DNA of 41,048 nt from a bacterium (GTDB taxonomy: Bacteria > BMS3Abin14). Both the position numbers and the translations under genes were made by a program. The DNA lies in NCBI GenBank assembly GCA_029210545.1, contig JARGFV010000009.1, forward strand, positions 1 through 41,048, written 5' to 3'. Position 1 is the first letter of the stretch; every line of letters begins with the position of its first letter. Shown one piece after another: positions 31,553 through 39,331 of this stretch. The notes below the pieces were generated by a model. The model was not told where the DNA came from. It saw nothing but the letters and a program-made list of their open reading frames with translations, and made no database searches.

Positions 31553-31558
31553 GGGACG

Positions 31559-34051
31559 TCACCTCTCCAGCGCCCATCGGCTGATGCGGCGCCCCCAGGT
31601 GTTGATCAGCCTGCGCGCCTTGGCGGGGTCCCCGCTTTCCACGGCAAGCCTGACACGCGGCCCGTGGACGTCGGGCAGAAGCAGGATCCAGGAGTCGTCC
31701 ATGGCAGCGTGGACTCCGTCAGTGAAGGACAGCTCAAGATCGCCGACGGCCTGCCGGAAGTTCCTCATAACCCGCCCCTTGTTCTCCGCCGGGCACACGG
31801 CGCTCAGGGAATGGTAATGTGTCACGGGCAGTCCGTCGACGATCTCCGAAAGGGTCCCACCCGCCGAGGCCATCATCTCCAGGATCACAGCCAGGGAAAA
31901 CATGGCATCCCAGTGGGGGGCAAATCGGGTAAAGGCAAAGGCTCCGTCCACATTGGCCGCCAGTTCGTAGTTTTCGAAATCCCGTGCGCTCAGCCTCGTC
32001 AGGCGCCCGGTGTCGGCTTTGACATGCCTGAGCCGTCCCACTGCTATCCGCGGCGCCTGGACCGGCAGGAAAACCCTGGCCTTCCTCCGGCCGGCCCGCC
32101 GGCCCAGGAGCTCGAGGACCAGGAGGAGGAGCCTGTGGGGAGGCTGTGAACGGCCCAGGTCGTCCACCATGTGAAGTTCCTCGCCGCCGGGAGAGACGTA
32201 AAAACCCACGTCCGCGCCCAGGGCGCGGACGATCTTCCCGACCCGTGCGAGGCTCTCCTGGACCATGGCCGGTGTCTGGGCCAGCCGTGTCGCGTCGGGA
32301 TGGGCGTTGAGGATAACCGATTCACAGCCGAGATCGGCCAGGATCTCGGGCAGGATGCGTGAGGTGGACCCGTGAGCCAGGTCGAGGATGACCGTGTAGT
32401 TCCGCTTGCGCAACGAGTCCACGTCCACTTCCCTGAGAAAACTCTCGCGGTAGAAATCCAGGGCCAGGGGCAGTTCCGAGATGGTGCCGATCCGGTTGTG
32501 ATGGCTGCGCCGGAACTTCTCCCGGAAGAAGATCTTCTCGATCTCCCTGGCGGTGTTTTCCCCGATGGCAAGGCCGTCCGAGTCGTAAAAGAGGATCTCG
32601 GTGGAGGATTCGTCCCCGGGTTTCTGCCTGAAGTGGACCCCTCCGACCTCACCGAAGGTGGTCAGCTTGTACCTGGTCACCGGAAGGGGCATGAGCCGCA
32701 GGTCGGAAACGGAAACACCTGTGGAAAGGATCCCTCCGAGGAAAGCCCGCTTGAGCATCCTGGACGCGTTGTGATCGTCCCGGCTGACCAGGATACGGCC
32801 GCTTTCCGGGAATACGGAGCCGAAGGCCTCGCCGAGTTTCGCGACAAACCCGGAACTCAATTCCGCGTTGGTCCTCCCCGAGACGCGGTTGCCTTCGAAG
32901 ATCGCTGCCTTCCAGCGGTCGCCCCAGATGAGGTTGGTTGAAAGCACAGAGCCCGCCTCGACCCTCTTGCCGGGCCACAGAGACACGTCCCTTTCCACCG
33001 AAACCCCGTCTTCGAGGATGCAGTCGGACGCGATGACCGCCCCTTCCGGGATGTAGGCTCCCTCGCCGAGGCGGACGTTGTCGCACAGGACACTGTTGAC
33101 GACACGGCACCTCCGGCCCACGGCGATCCCGCTCCAGAGGACCGACGATTCGACGAGGCAACCGGGGCTGACCTCGCACCCCTCCCCGAAAACGGAATCG
33201 GCGTACTCGCCCCGTGGCAGCCTCACGCCGGGACCGACCACGACCGTGCCCCGGACCCTGGCCCCTGGAGCCACCCGGGCCCCCTCGTCCAGCCATGCCG
33301 TCCCTTCGGCGAACTTCACTGCCTCACCCGGCATGGCGAGGCGGGTCTTGCCGTGGAAGATCTCGTGGTGGACCTGGCGGTAGGATTCAGGGTTCCCCAC
33401 ATCGCGCCAGTACCCCGGCGCATTGAAGCCGTAGAGGGGCTTTCGCCCCTTGAGGAGGCGGGGGAAAAGATCCCGCGAGAAATCGAAAGGCTTCCCCGCG
33501 GGAATGAAACCGAGGGCTTCCGGTTCCAGGATGTAGATGCCGGTGTTGACGGTATCGCTCACGACCTCACCCCAACCGGGTTTTTCAAGGAAGTTCCTGA
33601 TCCGTCCCCTGTCGTCGGCGACGACGACCCCGAACTGGAGGGGGTTTGCCACCGAGGTCAGTACCAGCGTGGCCAGGGCACCACGTTCTTTGTGGAACTT
33701 CACGGCCGCGCCAAGGTCGATGTCGGTCACCAGGTCACCGGACATGACAAGGAACGTCTCCTTGAGCCTGTCCACGGCAAACCTCACCGAACCGGCTGTG
33801 CCGTAGTCCGCGTCAGGCACAACATAGGTGAGTTTCGCCGTGCCCTCCCAGCGCTTGTCGAAGTGGTCTTTTATCTTCTCGGGCATGAAGTAAAGCAGAA
33901 GGGAGATCTCCTCGGCGCCCAGGCTGTCGAGGTCTTCCAGGATGTACTCGAGCATGGGCTTGTTCATGAGAGGGAGCATCGGCTTTGGCACCCCCGAGGT
34001 CAGGGGCTGTATCCTCGTGCCGAACCCGCCCGCTAAAACGACCGCCTTCAT
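31559..34051 (-). CDS. Nucleotidyltransferase - beta helix - phosphomannomutase-like fusion (paralogue)
   Basis: An 830-aa paralogue of the protein at 15029-17527 with the same three-part order: a pyrophosphorylase (VVLAGGFGTRIQPLTSG, VPKPMLPLMNKPMLEYILED, LVMSGDLVTDIDL), a hexapeptide beta helix (about 250-370), and a mutase-like domain. As in the paralogue, the mutase signatures are lost: HFRQKPGDESS replaces the phosphoserine loop, SPGGEELHMVDD replaces the metal site, and LLPDVHGPRVRL replaces the phosphate site. It overlaps the receiver gene by 4 nt and precedes the GH57 genes by 6 nt, so here the fusion is firmly part of the glycogen operon. It could supply the sugar nucleotide for GlgA. 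Confidence 0.87.
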   Translation of the reverse strand: MKAVVLAGGFGTRIQPLTSGVPKPMLPLMNKPMLEYILEDLDSLGAEEISLLLYFMPEKIKDHFDKRWEGTAKLTYVVPDADYGTAGSVRFAVDRLKETFLVMSGDLVTDIDLGAAVKFHKERGALATLVLTSVANPLQFGVVVADDRGRIRNFLEKPGWGEVVSDTVNTGIYILEPEALGFIPAGKPFDFSRDLFPRLLKGRKPLYGFNAPGYWRDVGNPESYRQVHHEIFHGKTRLAMPGEAVKFAEGTAWLDEGARVAPGARVRGTVVVGPGVRLPRGEYADSVFGEGCEVSPGCLVESSVLWSGIAVGRRCRVVNSVLCDNVRLGEGAYIPEGAVIASDCILEDGVSVERDVSLWPGKRVEAGSVLSTNLIWGDRWKAAIFEGNRVSGRTNAELSSGFVAKLGEAFGSVFPESGRILVSRDDHNASRMLKRAFLGGILSTGVSVSDLRLMPLPVTRYKLTTFGEVGGVHFRQKPGDESSTEILFYDSDGLAIGENTAREIEKIFFREKFRRSHHNRIGTISELPLALDFYRESFLREVDVDSLRKRNYTVILDLAHGSTSRILPEILADLGCESVILNAHPDATRLAQTPAMVQESLARVGKIVRALGADVGFYVSPGGEELHMVDDLGRSQPPHRLLLLVLELLGRRAGRRKARVFLPVQAPRIAVGRLRHVKADTGRLTRLSARDFENYELAANVDGAFAFTRFAPHWDAMFSLAVILEMMASAGGTLSEIVDGLPVTHYHSLSAVCPAENKGRVMRNFRQAVGDLELSFTDGVHAAMDDSWILLLPDVHGPRVRLAVESGDPAKARRLINTWGRRISRWALER

Positions 34052-34431
34052 CCCTTTTTTCTCCCCTTTCCATAACGTTTTTCCAGCACCTTGGAGATCT
34101 CGTCCAGGAGTTCATGGGAATCCGAGGATTTGACGACGTACCCTTCGGCCAGCCACGAGGAGAAGTCCGACCTGAAGGAGCTGTAGGCCGAGGAGAGGAT
34201 GACCGGAACGTGGCTCTGCTCCCGTGATATATCCTGGAGAAGTTCCAGTCCGCTCTCTCCCTTGAGCCTGATATCAAGGACGACCAGGTGCACGGTATGG
34301 TTTTTCAGCGCCTCCATCGTCCCGCGGCTGTCCACCGCGGTCAGAACCTCGTAACCGGCTGATTCCATCTGCATCCGGTACAGTTCCCGGATACCCTCTT
34401 CATCATCGACGACCAGGATACGATAGTTCAT
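34048..34431 (-). CDS. Single-domain response regulator (receiver only)
   Basis: A 127-aa CheY-like receiver with no output domain. It has acidic residues DDEE (9-12), the phospho-acceptor D53 in LVVLDIRLKG, Ser at 80/81 (VILSSAYSS) and K101 (YVVKSSD). A basic tail GKGRKKG follows. It sits 12 nt downstream of the kinase-like gene and overlaps the pyrophosphorylase fusion by 4 nt, so it presumably signals by protein contact within, or in response to, the glycogen locus. Confidence 0.92.
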   Translation of the reverse strand: MNYRILVVDDEEGIRELYRMQMESAGYEVLTAVDSRGTMEALKNHTVHLVVLDIRLKGESGLELLQDISREQSHVPVILSSAYSSFRSDFSSWLAEGYVVKSSDSHELLDEISKVLEKRYGKGRKKG

Positions 34432-34443
34432 GCTCTCCCCCTG

Positions 34444-35868
34444 TCAGAGGTTAATATCCAGCGCCAGGAACCCATCGGACCAGGAAAGGGTGATCTGTTC
34501 CTGGTCCAGATATTCCGCGATCTTCTTCAATTCCCCCAGTCCCTCCGGTCCTCCCTGCCGATCCGGCTCGAACAGGCGTCCGGAAAAGGTGAAGGTGACG
34601 CGCACACCGTGGGCGGCGGCCGTTGTGGCGACCACGAGGCCATCCAGGCTCCCCGCCATGAGAACCATGACTCCCATGAGGCGGGCGATGGCCCCGCTCA
34701 CCTTCCCGTAATTCAGCTGAACGAGGGAAATATCCCCTTCCTCGAGGGTTATGGAAAGGGGCACCAGGGGGTGAAAGCTTCTGTAGGCCCTGATGACCTC
34801 GTTAATGAGGTGGTTCAGGTCCCAGAAATGCCTGTCCGGGAACTGTTCCTCCACCTGGGAAACAAAATCGTCCAGGAACCCCTCCAGCTCTCCCATGGCC
34901 TCACGCAGCGCCGCGATATTGCCGGAGATCTCCCCGGTGTCGTTGGCCACCTTCTCCAACCGTTCCAGATGGCCCGCCATGGAAACCAGGGGGTTCAACA
35001 GGTTGTGAGCCAGTACGGCGGAATACCGGCCCATGATGTTCTTCCTTTCGAGCCTGACGAGCATTTCGTGCTGGACCTCGATGCGGGCGTTGGCCTCCTG
35101 CAATTCGGCCACTCTTTCCCGGTAGCGATCCAGCGCCAGAGCCTTTTCCAGGGCGCTGATGAACGGCCTGGCAAAGGAGTCGAGCAGTGCCAGTCCATCC
35201 AGGGAGAGGGACGCCCCCGAAGCGAAATTGTCCACAAGGATGGCTCCGAAGCGGCCTCCCGCTCCCCACATGGGGATCACACCCACCTCCTTCGCTTTCA
35301 AAAGGTCACCCAGCCAGGTGGGCCCCGTTCCAGGGCCTGGAGGCAGGATCCGGCAGCCGGTCCCCATCAGCGCTTCTCCCACGGGGTCAGCCAGGTCGGA
35401 GGGAAACACCAGCATTTCCAGAAGGGGCGACAGCCGGCGTTTCTGGGTCTCGAACTCCTCCATGGCCCGGCTGAGGATGCGCTCTAACGCCATTTCCTCA
35501 CGGTGGATGAGTTCCCACTCCTGCCACGTCTCCTCGGGTGAAAGGGTCCCGATCCCCGAATGCCCCCTCAAGGATCCATCGCCTTCATCCCTGAGAAGGA
35601 GAAAGGCACGGTTGTACCCGAACATGTGGCCGGCCGTGATAACGGTGAGCAGGAGAGCGCTGATCTCCTCGAACTTCTCGGCGCTGCCCAGGAAACCGTC
35701 GATCTTGTTCCTGACCGCCATGGCCTCCGCCAGGCTGTTATAGGCTTCAAGAAGCCCGCTCCGCTCAAGCTCGTCTTCAGGCCGGAGATCACCCTCAAGC
35801 TCTCCCGGAACTTCCAGAGGCCGGGCGGCCAGGGCACGCCGGAAAACGTTCAGAAACTCCTTGTCCAT
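34444..35868 (-). CDS. GAF-type sensor histidine kinase-like protein with degenerate ATPase domain
   Basis: A cytosolic protein of 474 aa from ATG 35868. After a charged N-terminus there is a GAF-like region (about 70-240, FEEISALLLTVITAGHMFGY, GRFGAILVDNFASGA), a coiled linker, a HisKA-like helix with H-box YSAVLAHNLLNPLVSMAGHL, and a C-terminal part where HATPase_c should be. That part lacks recognisable N, G1 and G2 boxes: QLNYGKVSGAIARL stands where NLxxNA is expected, and no DxGxG is seen. It may be a phosphatase, an adaptor, or a kinase with a diverged ATP site. It is paired with the receiver gene. The ORF extends to 35922 without homology. Confidence 0.78.
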   Translation of the reverse strand: MDKEFLNVFRRALAARPLEVPGELEGDLRPEDELERSGLLEAYNSLAEAMAVRNKIDGFLGSAEKFEEISALLLTVITAGHMFGYNRAFLLLRDEGDGSLRGHSGIGTLSPEETWQEWELIHREEMALERILSRAMEEFETQKRRLSPLLEMLVFPSDLADPVGEALMGTGCRILPPGPGTGPTWLGDLLKAKEVGVIPMWGAGGRFGAILVDNFASGASLSLDGLALLDSFARPFISALEKALALDRYRERVAELQEANARIEVQHEMLVRLERKNIMGRYSAVLAHNLLNPLVSMAGHLERLEKVANDTGEISGNIAALREAMGELEGFLDDFVSQVEEQFPDRHFWDLNHLINEVIRAYRSFHPLVPLSITLEEGDISLVQLNYGKVSGAIARLMGVMVLMAGSLDGLVVATTAAAHGVRVTFTFSGRLFEPDRQGGPEGLGELKKIAEYLDQEQITLSWSDGFLALDINL

Positions 35869-36038
35869 GGTTCCGGTACTCCGCATCAGGAAAGATGTCG
35901 GTAACAGGCATAATGATAGCACAAGGGGTTGATCGTGTTGCTGTCTTTTTCGGGATCACCCCGCAATTTCCCCGAATGAAACCGGTATTGATGAAAGCTT
36001 CGCAAAAAAAGATGAGATGGAGAGGTGACCGGCAGGAG

Positions 36039-37796
36039 CTAATTCGGACTTCGTTCCTCGATCTTCGCGCCGGCGCTGCCGCTCGGTCTCATCCCCTTGA
36101 CCCTCATCTTGACCCTGGTGACTCCCTTCCATGTCTGGACCTCGGGGACCACCGCCAGGTCCATCAGCCCGGAGAGCCTTTCCATCTCGTGGGCCTGGCG
36201 GAAAGCGATGGCATTCACGATGGCGCCGTTCTGCTTCACGTTGAAGCTGAGGTGATCCCCGCCCACGATACGGGGATCGACGACCTGGACCGCCTTGAGC
36301 AGAACCACGGGCTCCGGGTTCCCGGCCCCGAAGGGAGAGAGGCCATGGAACTGCTGCACTTCGAACAGACCGAGTTCGTCAAGGCGGGTCTCGGCGTCGA
36401 GGGTCATGACCGGGATGAACCCGTCTTTCGGCACCATTTCCCGGACAACCTCCTCGAACCGCTCCCTGAATTCATCGATCTTCTCCGGGTCCAGCTTGAC
36501 CCCGGCCGCGTACTTGTGACCGCCGAACTCCAGGAGCAGGTCCCGGCACTGGGAAAGTCCCTGGAAGAGATGTAATTTCGGGATCCCGCGGGCCGAACCT
36601 TTCAGCACCCCGTTTTCCAGGCACAGGAGCACAGTGGGCCTGTAATACCTCTCCATGAGCCGTGACGCCACGATACCCACGACTCCGGGATGCCAGTCCG
36701 GCGAGCTGAGCACGATGCTCCGCCTGCCATCCAGCGTCCCGCCGGCCAGGATCTGGTCCACCGCCTCCGAGTAGATCTTTTCCTCGATACGCTGGCGCTC
36801 CACGTTTTCCACGTCAAGGTAGCCGGCCAGGCGGTCAGCGTCCTCCCTGCTGTCTGTCGTCAAGAGCCGTACACAGGCGGAAGCATCCGACAGCCTGCCG
36901 GCCGCGTTGATCTTGGGGGCCAGCCGGTAGGCCACCGCGGAGGAGTCGACCTGTCCCGGAGTGACACCGCACACGTCCAGCAGAGTCCTGATCCCCAGCC
37001 GGGGGTTGAGGTTGATCTGCTCGAGCCCGGCCCGGACGAGGATACGGTTGAGACCGGTCAGGGGCACGATATCCGCTATGGTCCCCACTGCCACGAGGTC
37101 GAGGTAGTCCACAAGGGACGGTTCCTCCCTGCCCTCGAAAAAGCCCCTGTCCCGGAGCCCTTTACGCAGACCGGCCACCAGGTAGAAAGCAAGGCCGACG
37201 CCCGCCAGGGACTTGTAGGGGAAAGAGCAGTCGGTAAGCAACGGGTTGATGAGCGCTGCCGCCTCGGGAAGGGTACCCGGAGGTTCGTGGTGATCCGTCA
37301 CGATGACGTCCATCCCCAGGGAGCCGGCGAAGGCGATCTCATCGACCGAAGAGATGCCGCAGTCCACGGTGATAACGAGGCTTATCCCCTGCTCTCCGAA
37401 CTTTCTTAGGCTCTCCAGGTTGACACCATACCCCTCCTCCACCCGGTTGGGGATGTAATAGTACGTGGAAAAACCGAGGTCCCTGAGAAAAAGAAGGATG
37501 AGGGAAGTGGCCGTAACCCCGTCCACGTCGTAGTCTCCGTAAACCAGGACTTTCTCTTCCCGGTCCATGGCATCCACGATCCTCTGGACGGCCTTGTCCA
37601 TATCATAAAGGAGGTACGGATCCGCGAGATCCCCCAGGTGGGAGTTAAGAAACCCGCGGGCCATCTCCACATCTTCAAACCCGCGGTTCATGAGGAGCTG
37701 TCCCACCAGGGGGGTTGTGCCAAGAGCATCCGCAAGGGCCCGGGCCTTTTCCGGATCCTGCTGCCTTACCTCCCATTTTTTTTGGTCGACAGTCAT
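36039..37796 (-). CDS. recJ: Single-stranded-DNA-specific exonuclease RecJ
   Basis: RecJ degrades single-stranded DNA 5' to 3' in recombination and mismatch repair. The product has 585 aa from ATG 37796 (ribosome site weak, CTGGA). The DHH-family motifs are LVYGDYDVDGVTATSLIL (D88/D90/D92), the DHH of VTDHHEPPGTLPEAAALINP (168-170), and the DHHA1/OB part SSPDWHPGVVGIVASRLMER and GGHKYAAGVKL. The C-terminal OB segment VKQNGAIVNAIAFRQAHEME is present. It is separated from the DUF456 gene by 86 bp filled with a heptamer array. Confidence 0.95.
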   Translation of the reverse strand: MTVDQKKWEVRQQDPEKARALADALGTTPLVGQLLMNRGFEDVEMARGFLNSHLGDLADPYLLYDMDKAVQRIVDAMDREEKVLVYGDYDVDGVTATSLILLFLRDLGFSTYYYIPNRVEEGYGVNLESLRKFGEQGISLVITVDCGISSVDEIAFAGSLGMDVIVTDHHEPPGTLPEAAALINPLLTDCSFPYKSLAGVGLAFYLVAGLRKGLRDRGFFEGREEPSLVDYLDLVAVGTIADIVPLTGLNRILVRAGLEQINLNPRLGIRTLLDVCGVTPGQVDSSAVAYRLAPKINAAGRLSDASACVRLLTTDSREDADRLAGYLDVENVERQRIEEKIYSEAVDQILAGGTLDGRRSIVLSSPDWHPGVVGIVASRLMERYYRPTVLLCLENGVLKGSARGIPKLHLFQGLSQCRDLLLEFGGHKYAAGVKLDPEKIDEFRERFEEVVREMVPKDGFIPVMTLDAETRLDELGLFEVQQFHGLSPFGAGNPEPVVLLKAVQVVDPRIVGGDHLSFNVKQNGAIVNAIAFRQAHEMERLSGLMDLAVVPEVQTWKGVTRVKMRVKGMRPSGSAGAKIEERSPN

Positions 37797-37814
37797 AATA
37801 TTTTCCAGTTCGAA

Positions 37815-37875
37815 GCGCAAAGCTCCAGGCGCGAGGCATCGTTTCCTTTCGCTCTTCGCTCATCGTACTTCGTTC
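37815..37875. repeat. Heptamer array between DUF456 gene and recJ
   Basis: GC recurs at 37815, 37822, 37829 and 37836, and then TTCG/ATCG at 37848, 37855, 37862 and 37869, both with exact 7-nt period. Together they fill nearly the whole spacer. Confidence 0.8.
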
Positions 37876-37882
37876 TGACTTA

Positions 37883-38389
37883 TCACATTATCAGCGAAGT
37901 GATGATGACCGCAACCATGGTGGCCGCGACCATCATCTTGGCAACCGTGCCCTTGAGCCTCCCCGTCAGCGCTCCCAGGGCCGCCCGGGCGGCATCAGCG
38001 CGGTCGTGTCCTCCCCCCAACGCCACGATAAAAACCGCGCACCAGGCCCCGACGGCCATTCCCGGGATGGCCCCGAGACCGAAAAGGACCGGGGCTCCGA
38101 GCAGACCGCCCGCGAGAGCGCCCACGATGGATGCCGCGACACCGCCCCTGACCTCGGGTCCGGACCTGGCACCCCTGATGGCGGTGAAAAACTCCAGGAA
38201 CTCCCCGGTGACGGCCATGATGAGCAGGACGATGAGGGTGTGATATTCCAGCCATGCGGGACCGGTCGCCCACCGGAACAAGGCGGCGCCGGCCAGCAGC
38301 AGCCAGGTCCCGGGCAGGCCCAGCAACTGAAGCGGGAGCGCCAGGATGAGGACGCTCCCGAAGAGAAGCCAGGTGAGGAAGGTCAGCAA
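37883..38389 (-). CDS. DUF456 family membrane protein
   Basis: A 168-aa integral membrane protein of DUF456, function unknown. Hydrophobic segments are seen at about 3-30 (FLTWLLFGSVLILALPLQLL), 48-70 (LIVLLIMAVTGEFLEFFTA), a glycine/alanine-rich pair at about 80-120 (GVAASIVGALAGGLLGAPVL), and a C-terminal helix VAKMMVAATMVAVIITSLIM. It starts 2 nt after the secF stop and is thus cotranscribed with the Sec genes. Confidence 0.85.
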   Translation of the reverse strand: MLTFLTWLLFGSVLILALPLQLLGLPGTWLLLAGAALFRWATGPAWLEYHTLIVLLIMAVTGEFLEFFTAIRGARSGPEVRGGVAASIVGALAGGLLGAPVLFGLGAIPGMAVGAWCAVFIVALGGGHDRADAARAALGALTGRLKGTVAKMMVAATMVAVIITSLIM

Positions 38390-38391
38390 TG

Positions 38392-39309
38392 CTATCCCTG
38401 TCTGGCGGAGGTCCTGGCTGCCCTTTCACCCCGCCCTCCCAGAAGGAGCATGGGGCTGGCAATGTATATGGACGAGTAAGTGCCGACCACGACGCCCACC
38501 AGCAGGGCGAAGGAGAAGTCGTGGATCACCTCCCCGCCCAGGACGAACAGGCAGATGACAACGAGCAGGGTGGTCCCCGAGGTGAGGATCGTCCGGCTGA
38601 GGGTCTGGTTGATGCTGGTGTTGATGACGGAGGCCAGCATGTCCTTGGGTGTACGCCGTATGTTCTCACGGATCCGGTCGTACACGACGATGGTGTCGTT
38701 CAGGGAGTAACCGATGATCGTGAGGAGGGCCGCGATGACCGGCAATGTGAACTCCTTGTCAAAAAGTGAGAACACCCCGATGGTGATGATGATGTCGTGG
38801 ATCAACGCGGCGATGGCCCCCATTGCGAAGCGGAACTGGAACCTGAGGGTGATATAGATCAGGATCCCCACCATGGCGTAGAGCATGGAAAGCATACCCT
38901 TGCGTCGCATATCGGCGCCGACCTGGGGACCCACCATCTCCACGAGTTCCAGGGAAACGCTGTCCGGACCGAACTGCTCCGCCAGGACGGCAAAAACGTC
39001 GTCGGAGGCGGTGTCGATCTGTCCTTCCTCGCTCTTGACCCTGATTGAGACCTTCTCCTCGCCCAGGGACTGGATGACTGCCGAGCCCATCCCCTTGTCA
39101 GTGAGAACGTCCCTGATCCGGCCCACGTCCGGCGCATCGGTAAATTTCACCTGGACCAGGGTGCCTCCGGCGAAATCGATGCCATACCGGGGCCCGCCTT
39201 TCAGGACCAGTGAACCGACGCCGATGAGCAGCGCCACTAGAGAGATGATGAGAGCTGTCCGCCTCTTGCCGACGAAATTGATATTGATATTGGGTTTTAT
39301 AAAATCCAT
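38392..39309 (-). CDS. secF: Protein translocase subunit SecF
   Basis: SecF works with SecD to drive preprotein translocation with the proton-motive force. The 305-aa product has the usual six-helix layout: VGKRRTALIISLVALLIGVG, the periplasmic entrance GGPRYGIDFAGGTLVQVKF, then FALLTIIGYSLNDTIVVYDR-type sequence (LLTIIGYSLNDTIVVYDRIR) and INQTLSRTILTSGTTLLVVI. ATG 39309 gives the canonical N-terminus; AGGAGG lies unusually far upstream (about 13 nt). It follows secD by 22 nt. Confidence 0.96.
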   Translation of the reverse strand: MDFIKPNININFVGKRRTALIISLVALLIGVGSLVLKGGPRYGIDFAGGTLVQVKFTDAPDVGRIRDVLTDKGMGSAVIQSLGEEKVSIRVKSEEGQIDTASDDVFAVLAEQFGPDSVSLELVEMVGPQVGADMRRKGMLSMLYAMVGILIYITLRFQFRFAMGAIAALIHDIIITIGVFSLFDKEFTLPVIAALLTIIGYSLNDTIVVYDRIRENIRRTPKDMLASVINTSINQTLSRTILTSGTTLLVVICLFVLGGEVIHDFSFALLVGVVVGTYSSIYIASPMLLLGGRGERAARTSARQG

Positions 39310-39331
39310 TGCAGCCTGATGCCTCCTGCGC

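Noticed and set aside
35869-36038. Promoter for the kinase/glycogen operon
   Set aside because: A TATCAT box exists at about 35908-35913 on the minus strand, but no acceptable -35 partner is seen, so it is not listed as a feature.
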